Source: Microbacterium enclense
GTDB taxonomy: Bacteria > Actinomycetota > Actinomycetes > Actinomycetales > Microbacteriaceae
Direction of reading: 5' to 3'
Assembly: GCA_038182865.1 (NCBI GenBank)
Contig: CP116226.1
Span: 3,968,001 to 4,032,000 of the forward strand
Length of the DNA stretch: 64,000 bases
In this document: in pieces, positions 24,774 to 33,470 of the stretch
Layout: the number at the start of each line of letters is the position of its first letter
Numbering within the stretch: the stretch's first letter is position 1
The notes under the pieces: model-generated
Told to the model about the DNA's origin: nothing
Seen by the model: only the letters and a program-made list of their open reading frames with translations
Database searches by the model: none
Translations under genes and position numbers: made by a program

Positions 24774-26198
24774 ACGAACGATCATCTCGGTGCCGCGACG
24801 GCACCCACGAACTCGGGCGCGAAGCTCGCCCGCACCCTCGGCCTCTGGTCGATCGTCGGCCTCGGCCTGGGGTACATGACCCCGACCGTGGTCTTCGACA
24901 CCTTCGGTCTTGTCGCCGAGAAGACGAACAACGTCGTGCCCGCGGCCTACGCGGTCGCCCTGATCGTGCTCGTGTTCACCGCGATCAGCTACGGCAAGAT
25001 GGTCCGCGTCATCCCGAGCGCCGGTTCCGCCTACACCTATGCGCGCGAGTCGATCCACCCCGGGGTCGGCTTCGTCGTCGGTTGGACGGCGCTGATCGAC
25101 TACATGCTGCTGCCCATGGTGAATGCGCTGATTCTGCGCAGCTACATGGAGGCGCTGTTCCCCGACGTCCCGGGCTGGATCTGGGTCGTCGTCTTCACCG
25201 CCGGTGTCACCGGGGTGATCTACCTGACGATGCGCGGCACCTCGAACGTCAACATGATCCTGCTGGTGTTCTCGATCCTCGTGATGACCGTCTTCGTCGT
25301 CATGGTCGTCGTGCAGCTCGTGGGCGGGGCGGGGGCGGGCACCCCGGTGTCGATCGCCCCCTTCGCCCACAGCGAGGTGCAGTTCGGCGCGGTGCTGGCC
25401 GGCGCCACGGTCGTGTGCTTCTCGTTCATCGGTTTCGACGCGGTGTCGATGTACTCCGAAGAGGCCAAGACCCCCAAGATCATGCCCCGCGCGATCGTGC
25501 TGACGCTCATCGTGGGTGGCCTCATCTTCCTCATCGCCTCGTACGTGACGCAGCTGCGCTTCCCCGACTCGACCGCGTTCCCGCAGGAGGCGATCGAAGA
25601 CAGCACGCTGCCCGAGATCGGCGTGCAGGTCGGCGGCCCGGTGCTGCAGGCTGTGCTCACGGCGGCGGGGTTCGCGGCGACGCTGGCGTCGTGGCTCGCT
25701 TCGCACGCCTCGGTGTCGCGCATGCTCATGGTCATGGGCCGCAACAACGTGCTGCCGCGCCGGATCTTCGGGTTCATCAATCCCAAGACCCACACGCCGA
25801 CGTTCTCGATCATCATCGTCGGGGTCGTGAGCCTGCTGGCGATCTCGTTCACGCTCGAGCAGATCGCGGCGTACATCAACTACGGCGCGCTCGTGGCGTT
25901 CTCGTTCGTGAACATCTCGGTCATCGCGTGGTTCGCGATCCGCAAGGGTCTGCGCAAGACGCCCGGCGACATCGTCCGCTACATCGTCATGCCCGGTATC
26001 GGTCTCCTGCTGACGGCCCTGCTGTGGGTGAACCTCGACGGACACGCCCTCATCGGTGGTCTGATCTGGACTGCTCTGGGCGTGGTGTATCTCGTGATCC
26101 TCACGCGCGGCTTCCGTCGCCCGATCGCCTCGTTCGATGAGAACGAGCCGGTCACGGGCGTGAACAAGACGCTCCCGGGGCCGCGTTCGGAGATCTGA
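24774..26198 (+). CDS. APC-family amino acid/amine permease with apparent ACG start
   Basis: 474 residues if translation begins at ACG 24774. About 12 membrane helices; helix 1 is LWSIVGLGLGYMTPTVVFDTFGLV, the substrate-binding helix in APC transporters. A textbook AGGAGG (24764-24769) stands four bases before ACG AAC GAT CAT, where homologous genes would have ATG. No ATG, GTG or TTG occurs in frame between here and the ATG at 24876, which cuts through helix 1 and has no ribosome site. The open frame and GC-rich codons begin at the ACG. Thus the start is either a true ACG or a recent ATG-to-ACG change. Placement after an Lrp regulator and aminotransferase suggests import of their substrate. 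Confidence 0.8.
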   Translation, partial: TNDHLGAATAPTNSGAKLARTLGLWSIVGLGLGYMTPTVVFDTFGLVAEKTNNVVPAAYAVALIVLVFTAISYGKMVRVIPSAGSAYTYARESIHPGVGFVVGWTALIDYMLLPMVNALILRSYMEALFPDVPGWIWVVVFTAGVTGVIYLTMRGTSNVNMILLVFSILVMTVFVVMVVVQLVGGAGAGTPVSIAPFAHSEVQFGAVLAGATVVCFSFIGFDAVSMYSEEAKTPKIMPRAIVLTLIVGGLIFLIASYVTQLRFPDSTAFPQEAIEDSTLPEIGVQVGGPVLQAVLTAAGFAATLASWLASHASVSRMLMVMGRNNVLPRRIFGFINPKTHTPTFSIIIVGVVSLLAISFTLEQIAAYINYGALVAFSFVNISVIAWFAIRKGLRKTPGDIVRYIVMPGIGLLLTALLWVNLDGHALIGGLIWTALGVVYLVILTRGFRRPIASFDENEPVTGVNKTLPGPRSEI

Positions 26199-26224
26199 GC
26201 CGGCGTCGTCGCGGGAAAGCGTTT

Positions 26225-26260
26225 CGGCCGCGGCATCCCGTCCGAGGGGTGTCGCGGCCG
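26225..26260 (+). terminator. Stem-loop terminator after the permease
   Basis: A 15-bp stem (two G-T wobbles) starting CGGCCGCGGCATCCC with a six-base loop GTCCGA lies 27 bases after the permease stop. It is GC-rich without a strict T-run. Confidence 0.65.
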
Positions 26261-26286
26261 TTGCGTGTCCCGCGCTCCGGAGATCA

Positions 26287-26589
26287 GACGCGGCTGCCCG
26301 TCGGGGTCTCGCGCTCTGTCCCGCCGTCACCGCGCCGTACCTGCGCCTCGCCACCCTCGATCAGGCGAGCGCCCCCGACAGCATCCTGAGCACCGGTCGC
26401 GCGCCGACGGGCTCGGTGAACGTCGCGTCACCCGTCCTGCGCGCCGATCACGAGTACCCCACGGGCTCCTCCCTGAGGCTCATCGACGGGGTCCCGTGGC
26501 TGCGCGGGTACCGGTGCGACGACGAGTTCGTGCACTCCCCCGGCGATCGCTTCGCGTTCCGCGTTCCGGCGGGCGAGCCGAACTCCTGA
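26287..26589 (+). pseudogene. Start-less coding remnant, unknown family
   Basis: The frame ending at the TGA 26587-26589 has strongly G/C-biased third positions and protein-like composition (LRLATLDQASAPDSILSTG, VLRADHEYPTGSSLRLIDGV, PWLRGYRCDDEFVHSPGDRF) but no usable ATG, GTG or TTG and no ribosome site upstream back to the permease stop. It looks like the C-terminal end of a larger gene whose 5' part was lost. I cannot name the family. It could also be chance open frame in GC-rich DNA. Confidence 0.3.
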
Positions 26590-26693
26590 GTTCTGCGGCG
26601 GAACCCCGCGAAGGCACACCCGGCGGGGGCAGCGCGCGCTGTTTCTCAGGAGTTTCGCCCGCACTCGACCGCGGCTGCCGTCTGCGCCCGAAA

Positions 26694-27287
26694 TCACCGC
26701 TCGAACGGCGTCACCGCTCCGAGCACGATCGTCTCGGCGTCGTGCCCGTTCGCCCACCAGTGCGGCGCCGAGCAGCCGTAGGTTACCGTGTCACCGGCGT
26801 GGAGCTCGACCCGGCGGTCGGACTGACAGACCACCAGCACACCCGACTCCACCGTCACCGTCTCGGTGCCGATGTGCCGGAACGGACTCGCCTCGTTCGT
26901 GAACCCCGGCGGAAGCGTCGAGCGGATCAGCTGCAGCATCGACTCCCCACGCGGAGTGAGCAGCTCGCGCTCCGCGCGCTGGTGCGGGGGTGCGTCGGCC
27001 GCGACGGCCATGACGTGCCGCTTGGCGCGGGTGACGACGGCGAGGGGAACGGCGGGCTCATCGAGGAGCTGGGTGACCGGGATGCCGAGAGCCCCGGCGA
27101 GGCGCTGGAGCGACTGCAGCGAGGGGTTTCCCAGACCTCGCTCGAGTTGACTGACGAGGCCGAAGCTGACGCCCGCTTTCTCGGACAGGGCTTGCACGCT
27201 CAGGCCCAGGCGTTTGCGCGCTTCGCGCACCGCGGCCCCGAGGGTCTCGACCGTACGCTGTTCGTCGGCATCCGTGACTCGTGTCAT
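26694..27287 (-). CDS. XRE-family regulator with C-terminal cupin domain
   Basis: 197 residues. The N-terminal helix-turn-helix (LGAAVREARKRLGLSVQALSEKAGVSFGLVSQLERGLGNPSLQSLQRLAGAL) is followed by a cupin barrel (TETVTVESGVLVVC, LHAGDTVTYGCSAPHWWANG). Such XRE-cupin proteins sense small organic ligands and commonly control transport or catabolic genes. It is the last gene in the direction of the peptide transporter operon (142 bp after the ATPase gene), so it is a candidate regulator of that operon and of the DUF1028 gene at its far end. Confidence 0.9.
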   Translation of the reverse strand: MTRVTDADEQRTVETLGAAVREARKRLGLSVQALSEKAGVSFGLVSQLERGLGNPSLQSLQRLAGALGIPVTQLLDEPAVPLAVVTRAKRHVMAVAADAPPHQRAERELLTPRGESMLQLIRSTLPPGFTNEASPFRHIGTETVTVESGVLVVCQSDRRVELHAGDTVTYGCSAPHWWANGHDAETIVLGAVTPFER

Positions 27288-27429
27288 GACCGTGTCAGCG
27301 TATCGAGAACGCCGTCACGCCCGTGCCCCGCTCGCCCGCATCCCCGTGCACCGCCCGGGACACCGTGGGGCGGGGGCAGAGGTATGGCGCGGAAGCGAGA
27401 GGGCGCACATCCCTCGGACGTCAGCGAGA

Positions 27430-29055
27430 TCACGCCCGCACCCGCGGGCCGTCGGGCGGGACGGCGGCCAGGAGCGCGCGCGTGTACTCCTTGCGGGGAT
27501 GCGCGAACAGCTCGGCCGCCGGGGCGGCCTCCACGACCGATCCGTTCTTCAGCACGACGACGTCGTGACTCATCTGCTGCACGATCGCGAGATCGTGGGC
27601 GATGAAAAGGTACGTCAGCTGCTGCTCGACCTGCAGACGGCGCAGCAGCGCGAGCACCCGCGCCTGCACCGAGACGTCGAGCGACGCCGTCGCCTCGTCG
27701 AGGATCACCAGCTCGGGCTCGAGAGCCAGGGCACGGGCGATCGACACGCGCTGGCGCTGACCGCCGGAGAGCTCGTGCGGATAGCGCTTCGCGAAGGCCG
27801 GGTCGAGGTCGACGAGGTCGAGCAGTTCCTTCACCCGGGCGGTGCGCGCGGCCGCGGTCCGTCCGCCAAGGCGGTGGACGCGCAGCGGCTCCACGATCGC
27901 GTCGGCGACCGTGCGTCGCGGGTCGATCGAGGCGAACGGGTCCTGGAACACCATGGCGATGCGTCGGCGGTCGCGGCGCTTCGCGCGCAGCGCGTCGCGG
28001 ACGCTCGCGCCGTCGGCATCCGCCATCGTCGCGGTGCCCGCGTGCGGGGCGACGAGTCCGGTAAGGGCGTTCGCGATCGTCGATTTACCGGAACCCGACT
28101 CGCCGACCAGCGCGAGGGTCGTTCCGCGGCGCACGGCGAACGAGACGTCGTCGACCGCGTGCACGGTGCGGCGACCTGCCGGTGTCTGCACGGCGAAATG
28201 CACGTCCAGACCGGCGACCTCGAGCAGGGGCGCGGCGGCGGGCTCGGGAGCCGGTCCGGCCCCGGCGACCACGCGCGGGCGAGCGGCGAGCAGTTCCCGG
28301 GTGTAGGCGTGCTGCGGGTCGGCGTACACGTCGAGGAGGGGACTCTGCTCGACGGCCTCCCCGTGACGCAGCACGAGCACGTCGTCGGCGACCTGCCCGA
28401 TCACGCCGAGGTCGTGGCTGATCCAGACGACGGCGGTGCCGCGGTCGCGTTGCAGCTGCTGCACGAGGTCGATGATCTGCGCCTGGGTCGTGACGTCGAG
28501 CGCGGTCGTCGGCTCGTCGGCAACGAGCAGCGCCGGGTCGCACGCGAGGGCGATGGCGATCATCACGCGCTGACGCTGACCGCCCGAGAACTGATGCGGG
28601 TACCCCTCGACCCGCGAGGCGGGATCCGGGATGCCGACGGCCTCGAGCAGCGAGATCGCCCGGGTGTGCGCGGCCCGCCGCGTGAGTCCGCGGTGCGCCT
28701 CGAGGGACTCGGCGATCTGCCGCCCTGCGGTGAGGAACGGGTTCAGCGAGGTGGAGGGGTCCTGGAAGACGAAACCGACGGCGTCGCCGTGCACCGAGCG
28801 GAGCGTGCGGTCGGCGGCTCCCACGAGCTCGACACCGGCGGCATCCGGCCCCGTCCTGAGAATGCTCGAGCCGGTCACCCGGCGCCCGGGAGCATCGATG
28901 AGACCCGTCGCGGCGAGCACCGTCAGAGACTTGCCGGAGCCGGACTCCCCCACGATCCCGAGGGTCTGCTCGCGCTCGACCGAGAAATCGAGTCCGTGGA
29001 CGATGGGGGTCTCGCCGATCGCGACGCGGAGGTCGCGGACGTCCAGAACAGTCAT
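27430..29055 (-). CDS. Dual ABC ATPase of a peptide importer (DppD-DppF fusion)
   Basis: 541 residues with two complete ABC cassettes. First: GESGSGKS at 36-43, FSGGQRQRVMIAIALACDPALLVADEPTTALD. Second: LVGESGSGKST near 315, LSGGQRQRVSIARALALEPELVILDEATASLD. The double cassette replaces the separate D and F ATPases of Dpp/Opp importers and energises uptake of peptides or related solutes through the DppB/DppC-type permeases encoded next to it. It overlaps the permease gene by four bases. Confidence 0.92.
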   Translation of the reverse strand: MTVLDVRDLRVAIGETPIVHGLDFSVEREQTLGIVGESGSGKSLTVLAATGLIDAPGRRVTGSSILRTGPDAAGVELVGAADRTLRSVHGDAVGFVFQDPSTSLNPFLTAGRQIAESLEAHRGLTRRAAHTRAISLLEAVGIPDPASRVEGYPHQFSGGQRQRVMIAIALACDPALLVADEPTTALDVTTQAQIIDLVQQLQRDRGTAVVWISHDLGVIGQVADDVLVLRHGEAVEQSPLLDVYADPQHAYTRELLAARPRVVAGAGPAPEPAAAPLLEVAGLDVHFAVQTPAGRRTVHAVDDVSFAVRRGTTLALVGESGSGKSTIANALTGLVAPHAGTATMADADGASVRDALRAKRRDRRRIAMVFQDPFASIDPRRTVADAIVEPLRVHRLGGRTAAARTARVKELLDLVDLDPAFAKRYPHELSGGQRQRVSIARALALEPELVILDEATASLDVSVQARVLALLRRLQVEQQLTYLFIAHDLAIVQQMSHDVVVLKNGSVVEAAPAAELFAHPRKEYTRALLAAVPPDGPRVRA

Positions 29056-30050
29056 CGTGAGCTCTCCTCGGTGGTGTCCAGACGTTCCAGCCCCGTTCTC
29101 CGGCGCCGACGCTCACCCTGCCGCGCCTCGATGATCGTGCGCTGCCGCGGGTCGAGACCGTCGCGGAGCCCGTCGCCGAGCAGGTTGAACGCGAGGGCCG
29201 TGACGAAGATCGCCGCACCCGGGAACACACTCATCCACCACGCCTGCGCGAGGAAGCCCTGCGCGGTGAACAACATGCCTCCCCACGACGGGGCCGGAGG
29301 CTGGATGCCGAGACCGAGGAACGACAGGGCGGCCTCGGAGAGGATCGCGAAGGCGAGAGACAGCGAGGTCTGCACGACGATCGGCCCACCGATGTTCGGC
29401 AGCACGTGCCGCACGAGAATCATGGGCGCAGGTGTTCCCATCGTTCGCGACACCTGCACGAACGGCGACGTGCGGAGCGACAGGGTGCTCGCCCGGGCCA
29501 CGCGGGCGAAGATCGGCGTGTAGACCACGCCGATCGCGATGGTCGTGGTCAGCATGCCCGGCTCGAAGATCGCGATGATCGCGAGCGCGAGGAGCAGCAC
29601 CGGGAAGGCGAACATCACGTCGACCACGCGCATGAGTGTCGCGTCGACCCAGCCGCCGGCGTACCCCGCGACGACGCCGAGGGCGAGGCCCAGGACGAGA
29701 GCGATGGCCACGGCGATCACCGCGATGGTGAGCGAGGTCGACCCGGCGAGCAGGACGCGCGAGAAGACGTCGCGGCCGAGTTCGTCGGTGCCGAACCAGT
29801 GCGCGGCACTCGGCGGGGTGAGCGCGTTGGCGACGTCGATCTGATTGACGCCGTAGGGGGCGATCCACGGCGCGAGCACGGAGGCCACGACGACGACGGC
29901 CAGGACGACCGCGGCGGCCACCGTGAGGGGGTTGGATGCCAGGAGGCGCCAGGACCGGACGCGCGGGCGGGCGGCTGCGATGCCGGGGTCGCCGACGGTG
30001 CCGGGCGTCGGCCCGGACGCGGGGCGGCGAGCGGGGGTGAGATCACTCAT
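29052..30050 (-). CDS. dppC: Peptide ABC transporter permease, DppC-like
   Basis: 332 residues from ATG 30050, six membrane helices. The N-terminal ~35 residues are cytoplasmic and Pro/Arg-rich. DppC signatures are HWFGTDELGRDVFSRVLLAGSTSL after helix 1, the EAA coupling loop VQVSRTMGTPAPMILVRHVLPNI, and ALSFLGLGIQPPAPSWG near the end. Pairs with the DppB-like permease encoded upstream (four-base ATGA overlap). The C-terminal tail is arginine-rich. Confidence 0.92.
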   Translation of the reverse strand: MSDLTPARRPASGPTPGTVGDPGIAAARPRVRSWRLLASNPLTVAAAVVLAVVVVASVLAPWIAPYGVNQIDVANALTPPSAAHWFGTDELGRDVFSRVLLAGSTSLTIAVIAVAIALVLGLALGVVAGYAGGWVDATLMRVVDVMFAFPVLLLALAIIAIFEPGMLTTTIAIGVVYTPIFARVARASTLSLRTSPFVQVSRTMGTPAPMILVRHVLPNIGGPIVVQTSLSLAFAILSEAALSFLGLGIQPPAPSWGGMLFTAQGFLAQAWWMSVFPGAAIFVTALAFNLLGDGLRDGLDPRQRTIIEARQGERRRRRTGLERLDTTEESSR

Positions 30051-31012
30051 GCGGCACGGATCCTCGGGTCGACGACGGCGTAGAGCACGTCCACGATCAG
30101 GTTGACGACGATGAACATCACGGCCACGAGCAGCACGGCCCCCTGGATGAGCGGGTAGTCGCGCGCGGCGACGGCGTCGTAGACGAGACGGCCGAGGCCC
30201 GGCCACGCGAAGACGACCTCGACCACGATGACGCCGCCGAGGATGGTCGCGAGCTGGATGCCGGCGATGGTGAGCACGGGAACGAGGGCACCGCGGACGA
30301 TGTGGCGTGCGACGACGACCCGGCGCGGGAGGCCCTTCGACACGGCGGTGCGGATGTACCCCGACGAGGCGACGTCGATCACGGCGGCGCGGATGTAGCG
30401 CGTCATGATGGCGCCCGCGACGAGGCCGACGGTGATGCCCGGCAGGGTCACCTGCCGAAGCCACCCGCCGGGGTCGTCGGTGAAAGCGATGTATCCGCTC
30501 GCGGGGAGGAGACCCAGGGTGACCGAGAAGAGGGAGATGAGCAGCATCCCGAGCCAGAAGTCGGGGATGGAGACGCCGAACTGGCTGCTCAGACGAACGA
30601 TCACGTCGCTCACGCGGCCCTCGCGCTGCGCCGAGTACACCCCGGCCGGGACGGAGATGACCAGGGCGATGATCAGGCCCACGAGCGCGAGCGAGATCGT
30701 CGCGGGCAGTCTCTGCAGCAGGGTGGTCGTCACGGCCTGCCCGTTGCGGAAGCTCACCCCGAGGTCGCCGGTCAGCGCGTGAGCGATGTACGAGAAGAAC
30801 TGTTCGGGCAGCGATCGATCGAGACCGGATGCCGCGCGCAGCGCCTCGTACGCCTCAGGGGTGTAGCGCGTGCCAAGGGCGAGGCGCACGGGGTCGCCGG
30901 GCACGAGGTGCACGAGGGCGAACACGACGATCAGCACACCCAGCAGCACGATGGCCGACGAGAGCAGGCGCGCGCCGAGGAAACGCGCCATCTGAGCGGG
31001 GGCAACCCTCAT
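30047..31012 (-). CDS. dppB: Peptide ABC transporter permease, DppB-like
   Basis: 321 residues, six membrane helices. Family blocks: LLGVLIVVFALVHLVPGDPVRLALG, GLDRSLPEQFFSYIAHALTGDLGVSF, the EAA loop IRTAVSKGLPRRVVVARHIVRGALVP, and VVEVVFAWPGLGRLVYDAVAARDYPLIQG. Full length. It lies 97 bases after the binding-protein gene and overlaps dppC by four bases. Confidence 0.92.
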   Translation of the reverse strand: MRVAPAQMARFLGARLLSSAIVLLGVLIVVFALVHLVPGDPVRLALGTRYTPEAYEALRAASGLDRSLPEQFFSYIAHALTGDLGVSFRNGQAVTTTLLQRLPATISLALVGLIIALVISVPAGVYSAQREGRVSDVIVRLSSQFGVSIPDFWLGMLLISLFSVTLGLLPASGYIAFTDDPGGWLRQVTLPGITVGLVAGAIMTRYIRAAVIDVASSGYIRTAVSKGLPRRVVVARHIVRGALVPVLTIAGIQLATILGGVIVVEVVFAWPGLGRLVYDAVAARDYPLIQGAVLLVAVMFIVVNLIVDVLYAVVDPRIRAA

Positions 31013-31109
31013 GGAATCACTCTCCTTGTGAGAACGGACGAGACGGAAGGGGTCGTCCGGACGGGCGAAGCCGCGGGGGCACCGGCATCCGGCACCCCCG
31101 CGGCGGGCA

Positions 31110-32639
31110 TCACTTGTCGATGCTCGTGCCCACGAAGCGGATCGCGCGGTCCGCGCGGGTCTCGTAACCCGACACCTTCGGCGACCACAGCTGCGTCACC
31201 GACGGGTTGTAGAGGTAGATGTAGCTGGCCTTGTCGGCGATGATCGTCGCGGCCTGGGCATACAGCTCCTTGCGGGCGTCGACGTCGGTCTCGACGCGGC
31301 CCGCGTCGAGGAGGCGGTCGACCTCGGGGTCCGAGAACTTCTGCGCGTTGCTCGCGCCGTCGGTGTGGTGCTGCGAGTAGTAGAAGTCGTCGGGGTCGAT
31401 GTTGCCGAGCCAGCCCATCATCAGCATGTCGAAGTTGCCCGAGTTCTGCTCGTCGAGCCACGTCGAGAAGTCGGGCTGCCGGATCTGGACCTGGATGCCG
31501 AGGGGCTCGAGGTTCGCGGCGATGATCTGGGCCGCCGTGACCGTCTCGGGGTAGTCGCTCGTCGCGAGCAGATCGAGGGTTCCCCCGGTGAAGCCGGCCT
31601 CGGCCAGCAGCGCCTTCGCCTTGTCGACGTCGGTGGAGTAGGTGTTGTACTCCGTGTACCAGACGCTCTGCTTCGGGATCGCGAGCTGGTTCTTCTCGGC
31701 GGTGCCGTAGCTGACGGCCTGCACGATGGCATCCCGGTCGATGGCGTAGGCGACGGCCTGGCGAACGCGCACGTCGTTCCACGGGGACTTCGCCTCGTTG
31801 AGAGCGAGGTACCAGTAGTCGCTCGAGGGCGTGAGTCCGAGGTTCACGGTGCTGTCGCTCTCGAGCTGCTCGACCTGCTGCGGCGGGACCACGTCGGTCC
31901 AGTCGATGTCGCCGGCCTTGAGGGAGGCGAGAGCCGTGGCGGGCTCGGAGATGAAGCGGTACTCCACTCCCCCGAGCTTCGGGGCGCCGCCCCAGTAGTC
32001 GGGGTTCGCCTTCAGGGTGATGTGGTCGCCGGCGACATAGTCGCTGACCGAGAACGGCCCGGTGCCGACGGGGGCGGTCGTGATCTCGCCCGATTCGACG
32101 TTGGCCTTCTCGACGATCGCCATGCCCTTGAAGCCGCCGAGGTTCGACAGCAGGTTGGGGGTGGGCTGCGAGACCGTGATCACGACGGTCCTGTCATCGG
32201 GGGCGCTGACGTCGCTGACGGTGGCGAACTTCCAGGCGTTGGAGAGCTTCTCGTCGATGATGCGCCGGTAGGAGTACACGACGTCTTCGCTGGTGAAGTC
32301 CGACCCGTCCTGGAATGTGACGCCGTCGCGCAGGGTGAAGGTCCACGTGAGCTGGTCGTCGCTCGTGGTCCAGCTCTCGGCGAGCGCCGGCTGCATCTCG
32401 AGGTTCGCGTCGGGCTGAACGAGGGTGTCGTAGACGTTCTCGAGCACCTCGAAAGCGAAGTACGACGTCGTCTTCTGCGGGTCGAGCTGATCGGGCTCTC
32501 CACCGATCGCGGCGACGAGGGTCTGGCCGGACGCGGAGCCGGAGTCGCCGAGATCGACGCTCTGGCCCGCCGAGCAACCGGCGAGGGCGAGGACCGCGGC
32601 GAGCGCGCCGGCGATGCCGAGTGTGGTGCGCGATGTCAT
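31110..32639 (-). CDS. Peptide/solute-binding lipoprotein of the Dpp/Opp family (SBP_bac_5)
   Basis: 509 residues. Signal peptide with lipobox LALAGCSAG (Cys near 22) anchors it outside the membrane. Family 5 signatures: GGEPDQLDPQKTTSYFAFEVLENVYDTLV, LAESWTTSDDQLTWTFTLRDGVTFQDGSDFTSEDVVYSYRR and VRQAVAYAIDRDAIVQAV. It delivers substrate to the permeases encoded downstream. Ligand is unknown; the DUF1028 and XRE-cupin neighbours recur with opp-type operons thought to handle unusual peptides or amino-acid derivatives. Confidence 0.92.
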   Translation of the reverse strand: MTSRTTLGIAGALAAVLALAGCSAGQSVDLGDSGSASGQTLVAAIGGEPDQLDPQKTTSYFAFEVLENVYDTLVQPDANLEMQPALAESWTTSDDQLTWTFTLRDGVTFQDGSDFTSEDVVYSYRRIIDEKLSNAWKFATVSDVSAPDDRTVVITVSQPTPNLLSNLGGFKGMAIVEKANVESGEITTAPVGTGPFSVSDYVAGDHITLKANPDYWGGAPKLGGVEYRFISEPATALASLKAGDIDWTDVVPPQQVEQLESDSTVNLGLTPSSDYWYLALNEAKSPWNDVRVRQAVAYAIDRDAIVQAVSYGTAEKNQLAIPKQSVWYTEYNTYSTDVDKAKALLAEAGFTGGTLDLLATSDYPETVTAAQIIAANLEPLGIQVQIRQPDFSTWLDEQNSGNFDMLMMGWLGNIDPDDFYYSQHHTDGASNAQKFSDPEVDRLLDAGRVETDVDARKELYAQAATIIADKASYIYLYNPSVTQLWSPKVSGYETRADRAIRFVGTSIDK

Positions 32640-32664
32640 GTGAATGCCAATCGGGTGAGCGGGT

Positions 32665-32680
32665 CATCATTTAGATGATG
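32665..32680. promoter_or_regulatory. Palindrome CATCATTTAGATGATG upstream of the peptide transporter
   Basis: A 6-bp inverted repeat with a four-base centre located 26 bases before the binding-protein start, in an AT-rich patch that should contain its promoter. A likely operator, perhaps for the XRE-cupin regulator; the DUF1028 gene begins 120 bp to the other side. Confidence 0.5.
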
Positions 32681-32800
32681 TTTCGATCAGTATGTGCAAG
32701 CATGGGGGCGGGCACAAGCGGGGGGCGGCCCCGAAACACGATCTTCACAAAGCCGCTCCTCCCCGGCCGCCCGTCCCTCGTCGACCCCTCGGGAGCATCC

Positions 32801-33424
32801 ATGACCTTCACCGTCCTCGCCCGTGACGCCCGTCACGGCCTGATCGGTGCCGCGACCGCGAGTCGCTCCCTCGCCGTCGGCGCGTCGGTGATCGCCGTCG
32901 ACCCCGCCGCGGGGGTCGTCGCCAGCCAGGCATGGACGAATCGTTCGTTGCGGGGGCGCCTTCTGACCGCGATGCGCGAAGGGCGGTCGGCCGCCCACGC
33001 CGTGGCATCCGTCCCCTCCTGGGACGAGGGGCACGCGCTCCGTCAGGTCGCGGCGCTCGCGTGGACGTCGCCCGGGGCGGCCCGCTCGGGTGACGCGATC
33101 ACCCCCTGGGCGGGTGATTCGACGACGACGGATGCCGTGTTCGCGGGCAATCTGCTGACCGGCCCCGAGGTGCTCGAGGCGATGAGCGATGCCTGGGTCC
33201 GAAGCGAGGGTGACCTCGCGGACCGACTCATCGAGGTGCTCCGGGCCGGGGAGGCCGCCGGTGGCGACGCGCGCGGCCGGCAGAGCTGCGCGCTCCTGAT
33301 CGCGTCTGCGGAGGACACGGTCCTCGACCTCCGCGTCGACGACCATGATGACCCGATCGCCGAGCTCCGGCGCCTGCGCCGCCTGTCCGCGGTCCCCACC
33401 GGGGTGCCCGCCACCGGACGGTAG
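32801..33424 (+). CDS. DUF1028-family protein
   Basis: 207 residues from ATG 32801 behind GGGAG. The N-terminus MTFTVLARDARHGLIGAATASRSLAVGASVIAVDPAAGVVASQAWTN is the diagnostic DUF1028 block (Ntn-hydrolase-like fold), followed by DEGHALRQVAALAW and AVFAGNLLTGPEVLEAM. The family's activity is not established; members cluster with peptide transporters and amidohydrolases, as here, where the gene is divergent from the Dpp-type operon. The short C-terminus ends in an acidic then Arg-rich stretch. Confidence 0.85.
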   Translation: MTFTVLARDARHGLIGAATASRSLAVGASVIAVDPAAGVVASQAWTNRSLRGRLLTAMREGRSAAHAVASVPSWDEGHALRQVAALAWTSPGAARSGDAITPWAGDSTTTDAVFAGNLLTGPEVLEAMSDAWVRSEGDLADRLIEVLRAGEAAGGDARGRQSCALLIASAEDTVLDLRVDDHDDPIAELRRLRRLSAVPTGVPATGR

Positions 33425-33456
33425 GCCGCGCGCTCGGCCGGTATCCGCCGCGCCGG

Positions 33457-33470
33457 TAGACTCCCCTCAG
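33457..33470 (+). promoter_or_regulatory. -10 box with leaderless start, jetA
   Basis: TAGACT (33457-33462) lies seven bases before the GTG at 33470, with no ribosome site between. The SMC operon is therefore probably transcribed separately from the DUF1028 gene and starts leaderless. Confidence 0.55.
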
